Source: Bradyrhizobium prioriisuperbiae
GTDB taxonomy: Bacteria; Pseudomonadota; Alphaproteobacteria; Rhizobiales; Xanthobacteraceae
DNA length: 64,000 bases
NCBI RefSeq assembly: GCF_032397745.1
Contig: NZ_CP135921.1
Coordinates: forward strand, 7,986,501-8,050,500
Direction: 5' to 3'
This document shows positions 7,407 to 15,223 of the stretch, one piece after another. The notes below the pieces were generated by a model. That model was not told the origin of the DNA. It ran no database searches and saw only the letters and a list, made by a program, of their open reading frames with translations. Every line of letters starts with the position of its first letter. Position 1 is the stretch's first letter. Made by a program: the position numbers and the translations under genes.

Positions 7407-8639
7407 ATGAACGAGCATCTTCAGGCTGCGAAGGCGGAACCACTGTTCAACCCGCTCGCGCCGGATTTCATCCGCGATCCCTATCCCGCTTATGCGCGAC
7501 TGCGCACCACCGATCCCGTGCACCTGACGCCACTCGGAATTTATCTTGCCAGCCGGCACGCCGAAGTCAGCCTGGTGATGCGCGACAAACGCTTCGGCAA
7601 GGATTTCGTCGACCGGATGACGCGGCGCAGCGGCGCGCAAATCCTGGAGGAGCCGGTGTATCGCAGCATGCGGCACTGGATGCTGGTGCAAGATCCGCCG
7701 GATCACACGCGGTTGCGCGGCCTGGTGGTCAAGGCGTTTACGGCGCGCCGGGTCGAAGACATGCGCCCGCGCATCCAGCAGATCGTCGACGAGACACTCG
7801 ACCGGATAGAGCCGCAGGGACACATGGACCTGATCGAGGACTTCGCGTTCCGGCTGCCGGTGACCATCATCTGCGACATGCTCGGAATCCCCGAAGACCA
7901 TCGCGAGGCCTTCTACAAGAGCTCGCGCGACGGCGGACGTCTGCTCGATCCGGTGCCGTTGACGGCGCAGGAAATCGAGGAGGCCAATGCAGGCAACGAG
8001 ATGGCCCAGATGTATTTCCGGCAGCTGTTCGAGCTGCGGCGACGCAGCCCCGGCGATGACCTGACGTCGCAGTTGGTGCACGCCGAGGAAGACGGCAACA
8101 AGCTCAGCAACGAGGAATTGACCGCCAACATCATCCTGCTGTTCGGAGCGGGACATGAGACAACGGTCAACCTGATCGGAAACGGCCTGCTTGCGCTCTA
8201 TCGCAATCCCGATCAGCTCGCGCTGCTCAAGGCCAATCCATCGCTGATCACCAACGCGGTGGAAGAATTCCTGCGTTACGATTCATCGGTCCAGTCGACT
8301 GGGCGCGTGGCGCTGGAAGACATCGACGATCTCGGCGGCGTGCGAATCCCCAAGGGCGAAAACGTGCTCTGCCTGCTGGGTTCGGCCAATCGCGATCCCG
8401 CAGTTTATCCCGACCACCCCGATCGCCTCGACATTGCCCGGCCGAACGTACGTCCGCTGTCCTTCGGTGGCGGTATTCACTTCTGTCTCGGCGCCCAGCT
8501 TGCGCGCATCGAAGCCGAGATCGCGATCGCGACGCTGTTGCGGCGGCTGCCGAATCTGCGGATCGACGATGTCGACAATCCGGAATGGCGGCCAACCTTC
8601 GTGCTGCGCGGCTTGAAGCGGCTGCCGGCAAGCTGGTGA
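7407..8639 (+). CDS. Cytochrome P450
   Basis: This 410-residue soluble bacterial P450 has the I-helix oxygen-activation motif GAGHETT (residues 247-253), the K-helix ExxR (EEFLR) and the haem-binding loop FGGGIHFCLGAQLAR with the axial Cys at residue 360. The ATG at 7407 is chosen because GAGG lies five bases upstream and the protein then begins like other family members (FNPLAPDFIRDPYPAYARLR). P450s insert oxygen into C-H bonds of hydrophobic substrates and need electrons from a ferredoxin and reductase; neither is encoded beside it. The flavin monooxygenase gene follows 154 bases later on the same strand. Substrate unknown. Confidence 0.95.
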   Translation: MNEHLQAAKAEPLFNPLAPDFIRDPYPAYARLRTTDPVHLTPLGIYLASRHAEVSLVMRDKRFGKDFVDRMTRRSGAQILEEPVYRSMRHWMLVQDPPDHTRLRGLVVKAFTARRVEDMRPRIQQIVDETLDRIEPQGHMDLIEDFAFRLPVTIICDMLGIPEDHREAFYKSSRDGGRLLDPVPLTAQEIEEANAGNEMAQMYFRQLFELRRRSPGDDLTSQLVHAEEDGNKLSNEELTANIILLFGAGHETTVNLIGNGLLALYRNPDQLALLKANPSLITNAVEEFLRYDSSVQSTGRVALEDIDDLGGVRIPKGENVLCLLGSANRDPAVYPDHPDRLDIARPNVRPLSFGGGIHFCLGAQLARIEAEIAIATLLRRLPNLRIDDVDNPEWRPTFVLRGLKRLPASW

Positions 8640-8710
8640 CCGGACGAATATTCTGCTTGAACGGCGCCAGACGGAACGTTTCCGCCGGAGAGATCTGTCT
8701 GGGAGGCCGA

Positions 8711-8729
8711 GGACGTTGTCGTAACGTCC
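8711..8729. promoter_or_regulatory. Inverted repeat GGACGTT-N5-AACGTCC
   Basis: Perfect 7-base arms lie 71 bases after the P450 stop and 65 bases before the monooxygenase start. It may be an operator for the monooxygenase or a transcript-end hairpin; no T-run follows it. Confidence 0.4.
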
Positions 8730-8793
8730 GCGATTGCAACACAACATCGAATGAGGTTACGTCGGCCTGGTGAGATGCTTGAGGTCATCGGCC

Positions 8794-10158
8794 GTGACAA
8801 CACAAATTCGCTTCAACGCGTTCGCCATGAATTGCGTCGGACACCAATCGCCGGGGCTATGGACCCATCCACGGGATCGCTCCAGCGACTACAATCGCCT
8901 GCCCTATTGGCTGCATCTGGCGCGGACATTGGAACGCGGACGGTTTGACGGGCTGTTTCTTGCCGACGTGCTGGGAGTCTACGACGTCTATGGCGGAACC
9001 CCAGACGCCGCATTGCGAAACGCCACCCAGGTGCCGGTCAATGATCCGATGCTGCTGGTTTCGGCGATGGCTGCGGTCACCGAACATCTCGGCTTCGGTG
9101 TGACCTGCACGCTGTCCTATGAGCCGCCCTATCCGTTCGCCCGCCGCATGTCGACGCTGGACCATCTCACCGAAGGCCGCATCGGCTGGAATGTGGTGAC
9201 GGGATATCTGGACAGCGCGGCGCGCGGCATGGGCAAGGACAACCAGAAGGCCCATGACGACCGTTACGATGTCGCGGATGAGTACATGGACGTCGTCTAC
9301 AAGCTTTGGGAAGGAAGCTGGCAGGATGATGCCGTGGTGCGCGACCGCGCGCGGGGGATCTTTGCCGATCCCTCCAAAGTCCATCGTGTCCAGCATGAAG
9401 GCGAGAATTACCGACTGGATGCGATTCACCTGAGCGAACCCTCTCCGCAGCGAACGCCGCTGCTTTACCAGGCCGGCACGTCGCCGCGCGGGCGGGCGTT
9501 CGCGGCGCGGCACGCCGAGTGCGTGTTCATGTCCGGCCCCTCCGCCAAGATCATTGCGGCACGCGTCGCGGCGATTCGCGCGGCCGCTGCCGAAGTCGGG
9601 CGCAATCCGGCCGAGATCCTGATCTTCAGCCTGATGACCGTCATTCTCGGGGAAACGGAGGCCGAAGCCGCGGCCAAGCACGCCGAGTATCGCCGCCATA
9701 TCAATCATGAAGGCGCCCTCACGCTGATGTCCGGATGGACCGGGGTCGACTTCTCGACCTACGACCTCGATCAGGAGGTGCGTCATGTCCAGAACGAGGC
9801 CGGGCGCTCCGCCATGGACAACATCAGCCGCGCCGATCCCGACCGTGTCTGGACGGTGCGGGAGATCGCCGAGCATGTCGGCATCGGCGGTATTGGCCCG
9901 TTGCTGGTCGGCACCCCCGACAAGGTCGCCGACGACATCGAGACCTGGATTGAGCAAACCGGCGTCGACGGACTGAATCTCGCCTTCGCGGTGTCGCCCG
10001 AAAGCTTCGAGGATATCGCGGATCTTCTGGTGCCGGAACTGGTTCGACGTGGCCGCTACAAGGAGGCCTATCAACCGGGAACGCTGCGCCAAAAGCTGTT
10101 CGGCCGGGGACACGCACGTCTCACCGCGCCTCATCCCGCGGCCCGCTTCCGCTGCTGA
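8794..10158 (+). CDS. FMN-dependent monooxygenase, NtaA/SnaA/DszA family (bacterial luciferase-like)
   Basis: The protein is about 454 residues. The start is taken at GTG 8794, where TGAGG lies about ten bases upstream and the product begins MTTQIRFNAF; an in-frame GTG at 8770 is weaker. Family signatures are GLWTHPRDRSSDY, FDGLFLADVLGVYD, LTEGRIGWNVVTGY, the RYDVADEYMDVVYKLWEGSW segment and TPLLYQAGTSPRGRAFAA. Members oxidise nitrilotriacetate, dibenzothiophene sulfone, pristinamycin or alkyl thioethers using FMNH2 supplied by a separate flavin reductase. No reductase gene is seen nearby, so it must be encoded elsewhere. A role in sulfur or xenobiotic scavenging is plausible but not shown. 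Confidence 0.92.
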   Translation: MTTQIRFNAFAMNCVGHQSPGLWTHPRDRSSDYNRLPYWLHLARTLERGRFDGLFLADVLGVYDVYGGTPDAALRNATQVPVNDPMLLVSAMAAVTEHLGFGVTCTLSYEPPYPFARRMSTLDHLTEGRIGWNVVTGYLDSAARGMGKDNQKAHDDRYDVADEYMDVVYKLWEGSWQDDAVVRDRARGIFADPSKVHRVQHEGENYRLDAIHLSEPSPQRTPLLYQAGTSPRGRAFAARHAECVFMSGPSAKIIAARVAAIRAAAAEVGRNPAEILIFSLMTVILGETEAEAAAKHAEYRRHINHEGALTLMSGWTGVDFSTYDLDQEVRHVQNEAGRSAMDNISRADPDRVWTVREIAEHVGIGGIGPLLVGTPDKVADDIETWIEQTGVDGLNLAFAVSPESFEDIADLLVPELVRRGRYKEAYQPGTLRQKLFGRGHARLTAPHPAARFRC

Positions 10159-10297
10159 CGCCCGCTGTATCCGTCGTAATTGAAAGAGACGTTCCGTGCG
10201 ACCGCGCACGTCTTCGATCACAAAGCACCGCGAATAGAGTTTTCCGTCTTCCAGCTGGAATAGAAATTTCCACCACGATATCGTCGATTGATCGGGG

Positions 10298-11254
10298 TCA
10301 GGCCGGATTGACCTTGCTGCGCACGGTCGCCTGGGTGACGACGCTGTTGGGCGGCACGTCCTCCGTCAGCCACACATTGCCGCCGATGGTCGATCCCCGC
10401 CCGATCACGATGCGGCCGAGGATGGTGGCGCCTGCGTAAATCACGACATCATCCTCGACAATCGGGTGGCGCGGATTGCCCTTCACCACCCGTCCCGTCT
10501 CGTCCGTCGGGAAATGCCGGGCGCCCAGGGTGACGGCCTGATAGATCCGCACGCGCTCGCCGACAATGGCGGTCTCGCCAATGACCACACCCGTTCCATG
10601 GTCGACAAAGAAACTGGCCCCGATGGTGGCGCCGGGGTGAATATCGATGCCGGTCCTGGTATGGGCAATCTCCGCTATCAGCCGCGCCAGCAGCCTGGCA
10701 CCGAGCTGATAGAGCACATGGGCCAGCCGGTGATGGATGATCGCGGTCATGCCGGGATATCCAATCAGGATTTCCGGAAAGTTGGTCGCCGCAGGGTCGC
10801 CGACAAACGCGGCGCGCAGGTCACTGACCAACAGCCCGCGGACATCCGGCAGCTTCGAGGCAAAGGTGCGGGTCAGATCGATCGCATCCTGAAACTGCTG
10901 ATCGGACACGGGCTGCTCGGATACGAACAGCGTTCCACGATGGACCTGTTCGAGCAGCGAATTGAGGGCCACACTCAGGGTGTTGCCGACGAAATAATCG
11001 ATGTTGTCGGGATCGAGATCGGACTGCCCATAATGGCGGGGAAACAGTGTTTCAGTCAGCCCATTCAGAATGGCTTCAAGGGCGGTCCGGGACGGCGGCC
11101 GCCGGAAGGGCCCGTCCTGCCGGATGTTGTGGGTGACGTCGCGGGATCGCCGCAGCTCGGACACGATGGTATCGAGGCGCCATCGCGACGGCGCATTGTC
11201 GCCGTAACCATCGGCCGCCTCGGCAAGATCCTTCAGAATGACGCTGGCGTTCAT
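10298..11254 (-). CDS. cysE: Serine O-acetyltransferase (CysE/EpsC type)
   Basis: This 318-residue enzyme transfers acetyl from acetyl-CoA to serine, the first step of cysteine synthesis. The N-terminal helical region (FVGNTLSVALNSLLEQ, PEILIGYPGMTAIIHHRLAH) is followed by a left-handed beta-helix with the catalytic stretch DIHPGATIGASFFVDHGTG, GVVIGETAIVGE and YQAVTLGA. The ATG at 11254 gives a normal family length; the longer frame upstream of it overlaps tcuB and has no family features. It lies 137 bases downstream of tcuB on the same strand. Placement in a tricarballylate locus is unusual. The C-terminal tail is short, so feedback behaviour cannot be judged. Confidence 0.9.
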   Translation of the reverse strand: MNASVILKDLAEAADGYGDNAPSRWRLDTIVSELRRSRDVTHNIRQDGPFRRPPSRTALEAILNGLTETLFPRHYGQSDLDPDNIDYFVGNTLSVALNSLLEQVHRGTLFVSEQPVSDQQFQDAIDLTRTFASKLPDVRGLLVSDLRAAFVGDPAATNFPEILIGYPGMTAIIHHRLAHVLYQLGARLLARLIAEIAHTRTGIDIHPGATIGASFFVDHGTGVVIGETAIVGERVRIYQAVTLGARHFPTDETGRVVKGNPRHPIVEDDVVIYAGATILGRIVIGRGSTIGGNVWLTEDVPPNSVVTQATVRSKVNPA

Positions 11255-11391
11255 TGTCGTCCCCGATGCCCATGGCGTGAGGCGATCAGGATGTCGCAAC
11301 CGGCTGCGATATTGAATTCCAAATCTTCCGAACGAGGAGAAAGCGTTTCCTCCTTTGAGGTCCTTGGTAGGATAAAGCCGGCGCGGCGGTC

Positions 11392-12492
11392 TCAGGGGCC
11401 CGCGTGACGCTCCCGCGCATAACGGACAAGGGCGGCAAAACGATAAAGGCCGTGCACAAACTTGCCGTAGGGCATGGTGATGAACAGGCTGAACACGACG
11501 CCGAGGTGCAACGCCAGCAACAGCCCCATCGCGGCCGTCTCCCGCAGCAGCAGCAGGGCCAGTCCCGTGGCGCTGGTCAGAAACAGCATGGCCAGGAAGC
11601 CGACGTCCATTCCAAGGCGTGTCCGATCGGCCATCATGGGGTCGCGCTTCAGCTTGGCCTGCAGCAGGCCGATGGGACCAACGATGAGCCCCAGGCCGCC
11701 GAGCGTCCCCAGCAGCACCGGCAGGTCGTACCAAGGGTACGGCGCCTCCCGGTGCAGCAGGTAGTGGTGGAGCGTCGCAACCGTGGTCGACGCAAAACAC
11801 AGCAAGAAGCCGTAGAATGTCAGGTGATGAAACAGGCGGCGGCGGTCGTTGGGCCGGTCGTCCTCATTAAAGCATCCGTCCTCGCCGCCATCGAGATAAC
11901 GCAGGCGGCCGGCGTCTTTCATCGCCTGCCATAGCGGCAACGGCGCCGCGAGAGTTTGCGGCGCCTCGCCGATGTCGCGCCAGAACAAGCGCAATCCCAT
12001 GGCCATGGCGACCAGCGCGTAAAGCAATGCGGCCGAGAACAGCAGCGCCATCGCGTTGTGGGGCATCAAACGATAGAACGCGCCCGGACCACGATGCGTA
12101 GCGAACAGCACCGAACTGTCGTTGGCGGCAGCAAAGCCGAAGATGAAGATCGCCATGCTGAGCGCCGCGGCCACGCTGATGACCAGCCCGTTGCGCGCAA
12201 ACAGGCCGGAGAAAGCGCGCGGCCATGCATAGGCCGCGTAGGAGTCGTTGCGGGCGACGGCAAGGACCTGAGGAACGTTGACGTTGAACGCGTGCGGCGG
12301 TGAAAATTGGCAGTCGACATAACAGGCGCCGCAAGCATGGCAGAGATTGGCGAAATAGTTCAGATCGCCGTCGGAGAACGAACGCCGCATTTCCATCGCC
12401 GGAAACACCGCGCACAGTCCCTCGCAATAGCGACAGGAGTTGCAGACGGTCATCAGCCGATCGGCTTCTTCCAGTGTGCTAGTTGCGTGCAT
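11392..12492 (-). CDS. tcuB: Tricarballylate utilisation protein TcuB (CitB family, Fe-S/haem membrane protein)
   Basis: This 366-residue protein has two N-terminal iron-sulfur motifs, CNSCRYCEGLCAVFP and CHACGACYVDC, followed by about six membrane segments with several His residues (RLFHHLTF, ATLHHYLLHREAPYPWYD) that could bind haem. In Salmonella, TcuB passes electrons from the FADH2 of TcuA to the quinone pool during tricarballylate oxidation to cis-aconitate. The gene overlaps the end of tcuA by 14 bases, so the two are translated together. The length is normal. No TcuC-type transporter is present beside it. Confidence 0.92.
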   Translation of the reverse strand: MHATSTLEEADRLMTVCNSCRYCEGLCAVFPAMEMRRSFSDGDLNYFANLCHACGACYVDCQFSPPHAFNVNVPQVLAVARNDSYAAYAWPRAFSGLFARNGLVISVAAALSMAIFIFGFAAANDSSVLFATHRGPGAFYRLMPHNAMALLFSAALLYALVAMAMGLRLFWRDIGEAPQTLAAPLPLWQAMKDAGRLRYLDGGEDGCFNEDDRPNDRRRLFHHLTFYGFLLCFASTTVATLHHYLLHREAPYPWYDLPVLLGTLGGLGLIVGPIGLLQAKLKRDPMMADRTRLGMDVGFLAMLFLTSATGLALLLLRETAAMGLLLALHLGVVFSLFITMPYGKFVHGLYRFAALVRYARERHAGP

Positions 12493-13870
12493 GACGCGCC
12501 GCCTTCTCTCCCGCGATCCGGCCGAACACGCTGCCGATGGTCATGCCGATGCCGGCGGCATACCCCTGCCCCAGCACATTGCCAGCCATGATCTCGCCGG
12601 CCGCGAACATGTTCACCGAGGGACGGCCATCGTTCATCATGATCCGGGCATCTGCATTCACGCGGGTGCCAAGATAAGTGAAGGTGATCCCGGGCCGAAC
12701 CGGGTAGGCATAGAACGGCGGCTGCTCGACCCGCCGCGCCCAGTGCGTTTTCGGCGGCGTCAGCCCCTCGGTCCGGCAATCGTCCAGAACGGTGTGATCG
12801 AAGGTCCCCGGCTGAACCGCGCCATTGAAATCCGCGACGGTCTTGCCGAGCACCGCCGGATCCAGTTGCAGCTTGCCGGCCAGTTCCTCGATCGTGCCGG
12901 CGCTGATCGGCGGATAGAGCGAGGGCATGAACAACTGCAGCGATGAGGCGTCGAAAATGATATAGGCGATCTGATCCGGCTGCGCCGCCACCAGCCGGCC
13001 CCAGATTGCATAACGCTTCGGCCAGACATCCTCGCCTTCATCGTAAAAACGTTGCGCAAGCTTGTTGACGACGATTCCGAACACCACGCAATCCAGCCGG
13101 GTGATGATGCCGCCGTCGAATTTCGGGGCACGGGCATCAATGGCCACCGCATGGCATTGGGTCGGATCACCGATGGTCTCCGCGCCATGCTCCATCAGCA
13201 AACGCAGCACCGTTCCACGATTGTAAGGCGTGCCACGGATCAGGAAATTCTCGGCGGGCTCTCCCCAGCCCTGCTTCAGCCATTCGATGTTGGCTTCGAA
13301 GCCGCCGGATGCAGCAATCAGCACACCCGCCCGGATAACCTCGCCACCGGCGATTGTCGCCGACAGGAACATACCATCCTCGATCTCAAGCGTGACGACC
13401 TCAGCATCGTAACCGACCTCGACACCGAGCGCTTCCGCGGTCCGGTACAGCGCATTGAGCATGGCGCGGCCACCGCCGAGAAAAAACGAGTTGGTGCGCC
13501 CGAGGCTGAGCGTGCCGCCCAGTGAGGGCTGGAAACGGACGCCCTGGTCGACGATCCAAGACAGCATCTCCTTGGACTGGCGGATCATCAAACGCGACAA
13601 CGCCTCGTCGGTCTTGCCGCCGGTGACGCGCATCAGATCGTCCCAGAACTCATCCTCGGTATAAGGACCGGTCAGGGTGCCGGTTGCCGTGTCGTGGGCA
13701 CAGCGCATGTTGCGGGTATGGCGGGTGTTGCCGCCCCGGTAGAATTTGGGCGCCGCCTCCAGCACCAGAACAGACGCCCCCGCGCGACGCGCGGCGATGG
13801 CCGCACACAACGCCGCGTTGCCGCCGCCGATCACCAGAACATCCGGCCTCTGGCCGGGGTCGGGGGTCAC
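12479..13870 (-). CDS. tcuA: FAD-dependent tricarballylate dehydrogenase TcuA
   Basis: This 463-residue flavoprotein of the fumarate reductase/succinate dehydrogenase superfamily has a dinucleotide fold VLVIGGGNAALCAAIAARRAG, the FAD-binding RGGNTRHTRNMRC and a C-terminal NMFAAGEIMAGNVLGQGY. TcuA oxidises tricarballylate to cis-aconitate, which enters the TCA cycle. The start is placed at GTG 13870, preceded by a purine-rich GGGGGA. A TTG at 13933 in the same frame would put the double palindrome inside the coding region and adds residues foreign to the family. It is followed at once by tcuB, with the GntR regulator gene upstream on the same strand. Confidence 0.92.
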   Translation of the reverse strand: MTPDPGQRPDVLVIGGGNAALCAAIAARRAGASVLVLEAAPKFYRGGNTRHTRNMRCAHDTATGTLTGPYTEDEFWDDLMRVTGGKTDEALSRLMIRQSKEMLSWIVDQGVRFQPSLGGTLSLGRTNSFFLGGGRAMLNALYRTAEALGVEVGYDAEVVTLEIEDGMFLSATIAGGEVIRAGVLIAASGGFEANIEWLKQGWGEPAENFLIRGTPYNRGTVLRLLMEHGAETIGDPTQCHAVAIDARAPKFDGGIITRLDCVVFGIVVNKLAQRFYDEGEDVWPKRYAIWGRLVAAQPDQIAYIIFDASSLQLFMPSLYPPISAGTIEELAGKLQLDPAVLGKTVADFNGAVQPGTFDHTVLDDCRTEGLTPPKTHWARRVEQPPFYAYPVRPGITFTYLGTRVNADARIMMNDGRPSVNMFAAGEIMAGNVLGQGYAAGIGMTIGSVFGRIAGEKAARHARN

Positions 13871-13913
13871 GCGCGTCCCCCATATAGAGTGAGCACCGGT
13901 GTCTGTTTCATTG

Positions 13914-13934
13914 TTGTATACAATTGCATGCAAT
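13914..13934. promoter_or_regulatory. Double palindromic operator upstream of tcuA
   Basis: Two perfect palindromes share one base: TTGTATACAA (13914-13923) and ATTGCATGCAAT (13923-13934). They lie about 44 bases before the proposed tcuA start and after the stop of the GntR gene. TTGTATACAA closely matches operators known for GntR/FCD regulators, so the adjacent regulator at 13974 is the likely ligand-controlled binder. That link is inference. Confidence 0.6.
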
Positions 13935-13973
13935 TACTTCAGACGCAAGGACGCTTATCCGATCGGCCACCCC

Positions 13974-14630
13974 TCAGCTTCGGTCATTCTCGAACATCAT
14001 CGCCAAACGAATGCGGCCGGCATTGCGAATATGGGTTCGGGCCAATTGCTCCGCCCTGGCCGCGTCCCGGCCGGCAATCGCCTCGACCATCTCGCGATGC
14101 TCCCGATGAGCCTCGAGCGCCCGGCCTTCGGTCTGGAAGGTCGTGCCGGGCAACAATGCGAGCGAGTCGGACAGCTGTTCCAGCGCCCGCGCCAGGTAGC
14201 GGTTGTGCGCGGCTTCGTGGATCGCCGCATGAAACGCGCGATTGTGCCGGGCCAGGTCGCCGGTCGACAGGCCTTTGCGCTCAAGAATTTCCAGAAGGCT
14301 CCTGATATTCGACAGTTCGTCAGCCGACGCCGACTGGGCCGCCAGTGCAGCGGCGCTCCCCTCCAGGTTTTCCCGGAGCGCGTAGAGTTCGCGAACCTGC
14401 TGCTTGTCGAGGCGCGTGATCATCACGCCACGCGACGGGGCCAATTCCACAAGGCCTTCCGACGCAAGCCGGCCGATGGCCTCGCGGATCGGCGTCCGGC
14501 TGACGTCGAGCCTTTCCGCCAGGTCGATTTCGCGCATGCGATCTCCCGGCTTCAGCTCGCCGCGCGCAATCATGTCCTTGAGACGCCGGTACGTCGAATC
14601 CGCACGGGACCAGTTGGGATCGTCAATCAT
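13974..14630 (-). CDS. GntR/FCD-family transcriptional regulator
   Basis: This 218-residue regulator has an N-terminal winged helix (PGDRMREIDLAERLDVSRTPIREAIGRL in outline) and an all-helical FCD domain with the usual metal/effector residues (ELYALRENLEG, HNRAFHAAIHEAAHN, HREMVEAIAGRD, HIRNAG). FCD proteins usually repress catabolic genes until they bind an organic acid. It is upstream of tcuA on the same strand with a palindromic operator in between. It therefore probably controls tcuAB in response to tricarballylate or a related acid; the Salmonella regulator TcuR is LysR-type, so regulation differs here. Start ATG 14630. Confidence 0.9.
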   Translation of the reverse strand: MIDDPNWSRADSTYRRLKDMIARGELKPGDRMREIDLAERLDVSRTPIREAIGRLASEGLVELAPSRGVMITRLDKQQVRELYALRENLEGSAAALAAQSASADELSNIRSLLEILERKGLSTGDLARHNRAFHAAIHEAAHNRYLARALEQLSDSLALLPGTTFQTEGRALEAHREHREMVEAIAGRDAARAEQLARTHIRNAGRIRLAMMFENDRS

Positions 14631-14667
14631 GCCCGATCATACGATGGGACGAGGCCCGCCCGCCACA

Positions 14668-14680
14668 GGGGCAAAGCCCC
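14668..14680. terminator. Candidate short hairpin downstream of the 130-residue protein gene
   Basis: GGGGC, three A bases, then GCCCC sits 11 bases beyond the stop of the minus-strand gene at 14691. No T-run follows, so termination is only a guess. Confidence 0.3.
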
Positions 14681-14690
14681 ACCTGAAAGC

Positions 14691-15083
14691 CTACTTGGCC
14701 GTATCGACCGGCATCTTGAAGTCGGGAAAACGCGACAGCAGCGCGGCTTTCAGAAACTTGAAATGCTTGATGCTCTGGGACAGCTGTTCCAGCCGGCGCT
14801 GCCCGTTGGCAATTTCCTTGTCGAACAGATTGTGGTGATGGGTGTCGAGCGGTTCGCGGGTCAAGTATTCGTCGCTGTCGTTGCCCAGTGTGACGGCAGC
14901 CCGCGCCAATACATCTTCGATTCGCAAGCTCAGCCCCGACCACTCGGCTTCAGCCGCGGCCACCGCATCGTCGATCGAGCGCGCGATCGACGCGATGCGC
15001 GACACGTCGGTCTCGGCATCACGATTGGCCGAGCGCGATTTGAAATAGTTGTTGGCCCGCGCACGCAGAAAAAGCTGAAACAT
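14691..15083 (-). CDS. Hypothetical protein, 130 residues
   Basis: I do not recognise a family. The protein starts at ATG 15083, has no signal peptide or membrane segment, and is rich in helix-forming residues. The segment SRIASIARSIDDAVAAAEAEW and the later RLEQLSQSIKHFKFLKAALL look amphipathic and possibly coiled. An HHH run occurs in the middle (DTHHHNLFDKE). It lies between the tricarballylate regulator and the type I secretion genes on the same strand as both, about 140 bases downstream of the secretion operon and separated from it by a hairpin. It is probably cytoplasmic. No function is proposed. Confidence 0.65.
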   Translation of the reverse strand: MFQLFLRARANNYFKSRSANRDAETDVSRIASIARSIDDAVAAAEAEWSGLSLRIEDVLARAAVTLGNDSDEYLTREPLDTHHHNLFDKEIANGQRRLEQLSQSIKHFKFLKAALLSRFPDFKMPVDTAK

Positions 15084-15199
15084 TTTTCGCTCTGCCCCGA
15101 AACATCGCCAATATCAGCCGATAGCCCTGCCAACACTTAAAAATGCTTTATTAATGCTAACAATTGGTAAATTTCGATCCCGGCGCAAGTCCGAAGGCA

Positions 15200-15219
15200 C
15201 CGGATCTCACAAGATCCGG
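15200..15219. terminator. Perfect hairpin at the end of the type I secretion operon
   Basis: CCGGATCT (15200-15207), a 4-base loop CACA, and AGATCCGG (15212-15219) begin five bases past the stop of the membrane-fusion gene on the minus strand. The stem is strong and symmetric; there is no clear T-run, so it is a likely but unproven terminator. Confidence 0.5.
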
Positions 15220-15223
15220 CTGC

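Noticed and set aside
8857..10221. A 454-codon minus-strand frame across the monooxygenase gene
   Set aside because: It mirrors a gene with full family motifs on the plus strand and has no recognisable domain.
13871..13933. Extended N terminus of TcuA from TTG 13933
   Set aside because: It would be translated through the double palindrome and adds 21 residues that are not part of the family; the GTG at 13870 has a better upstream purine stretch.
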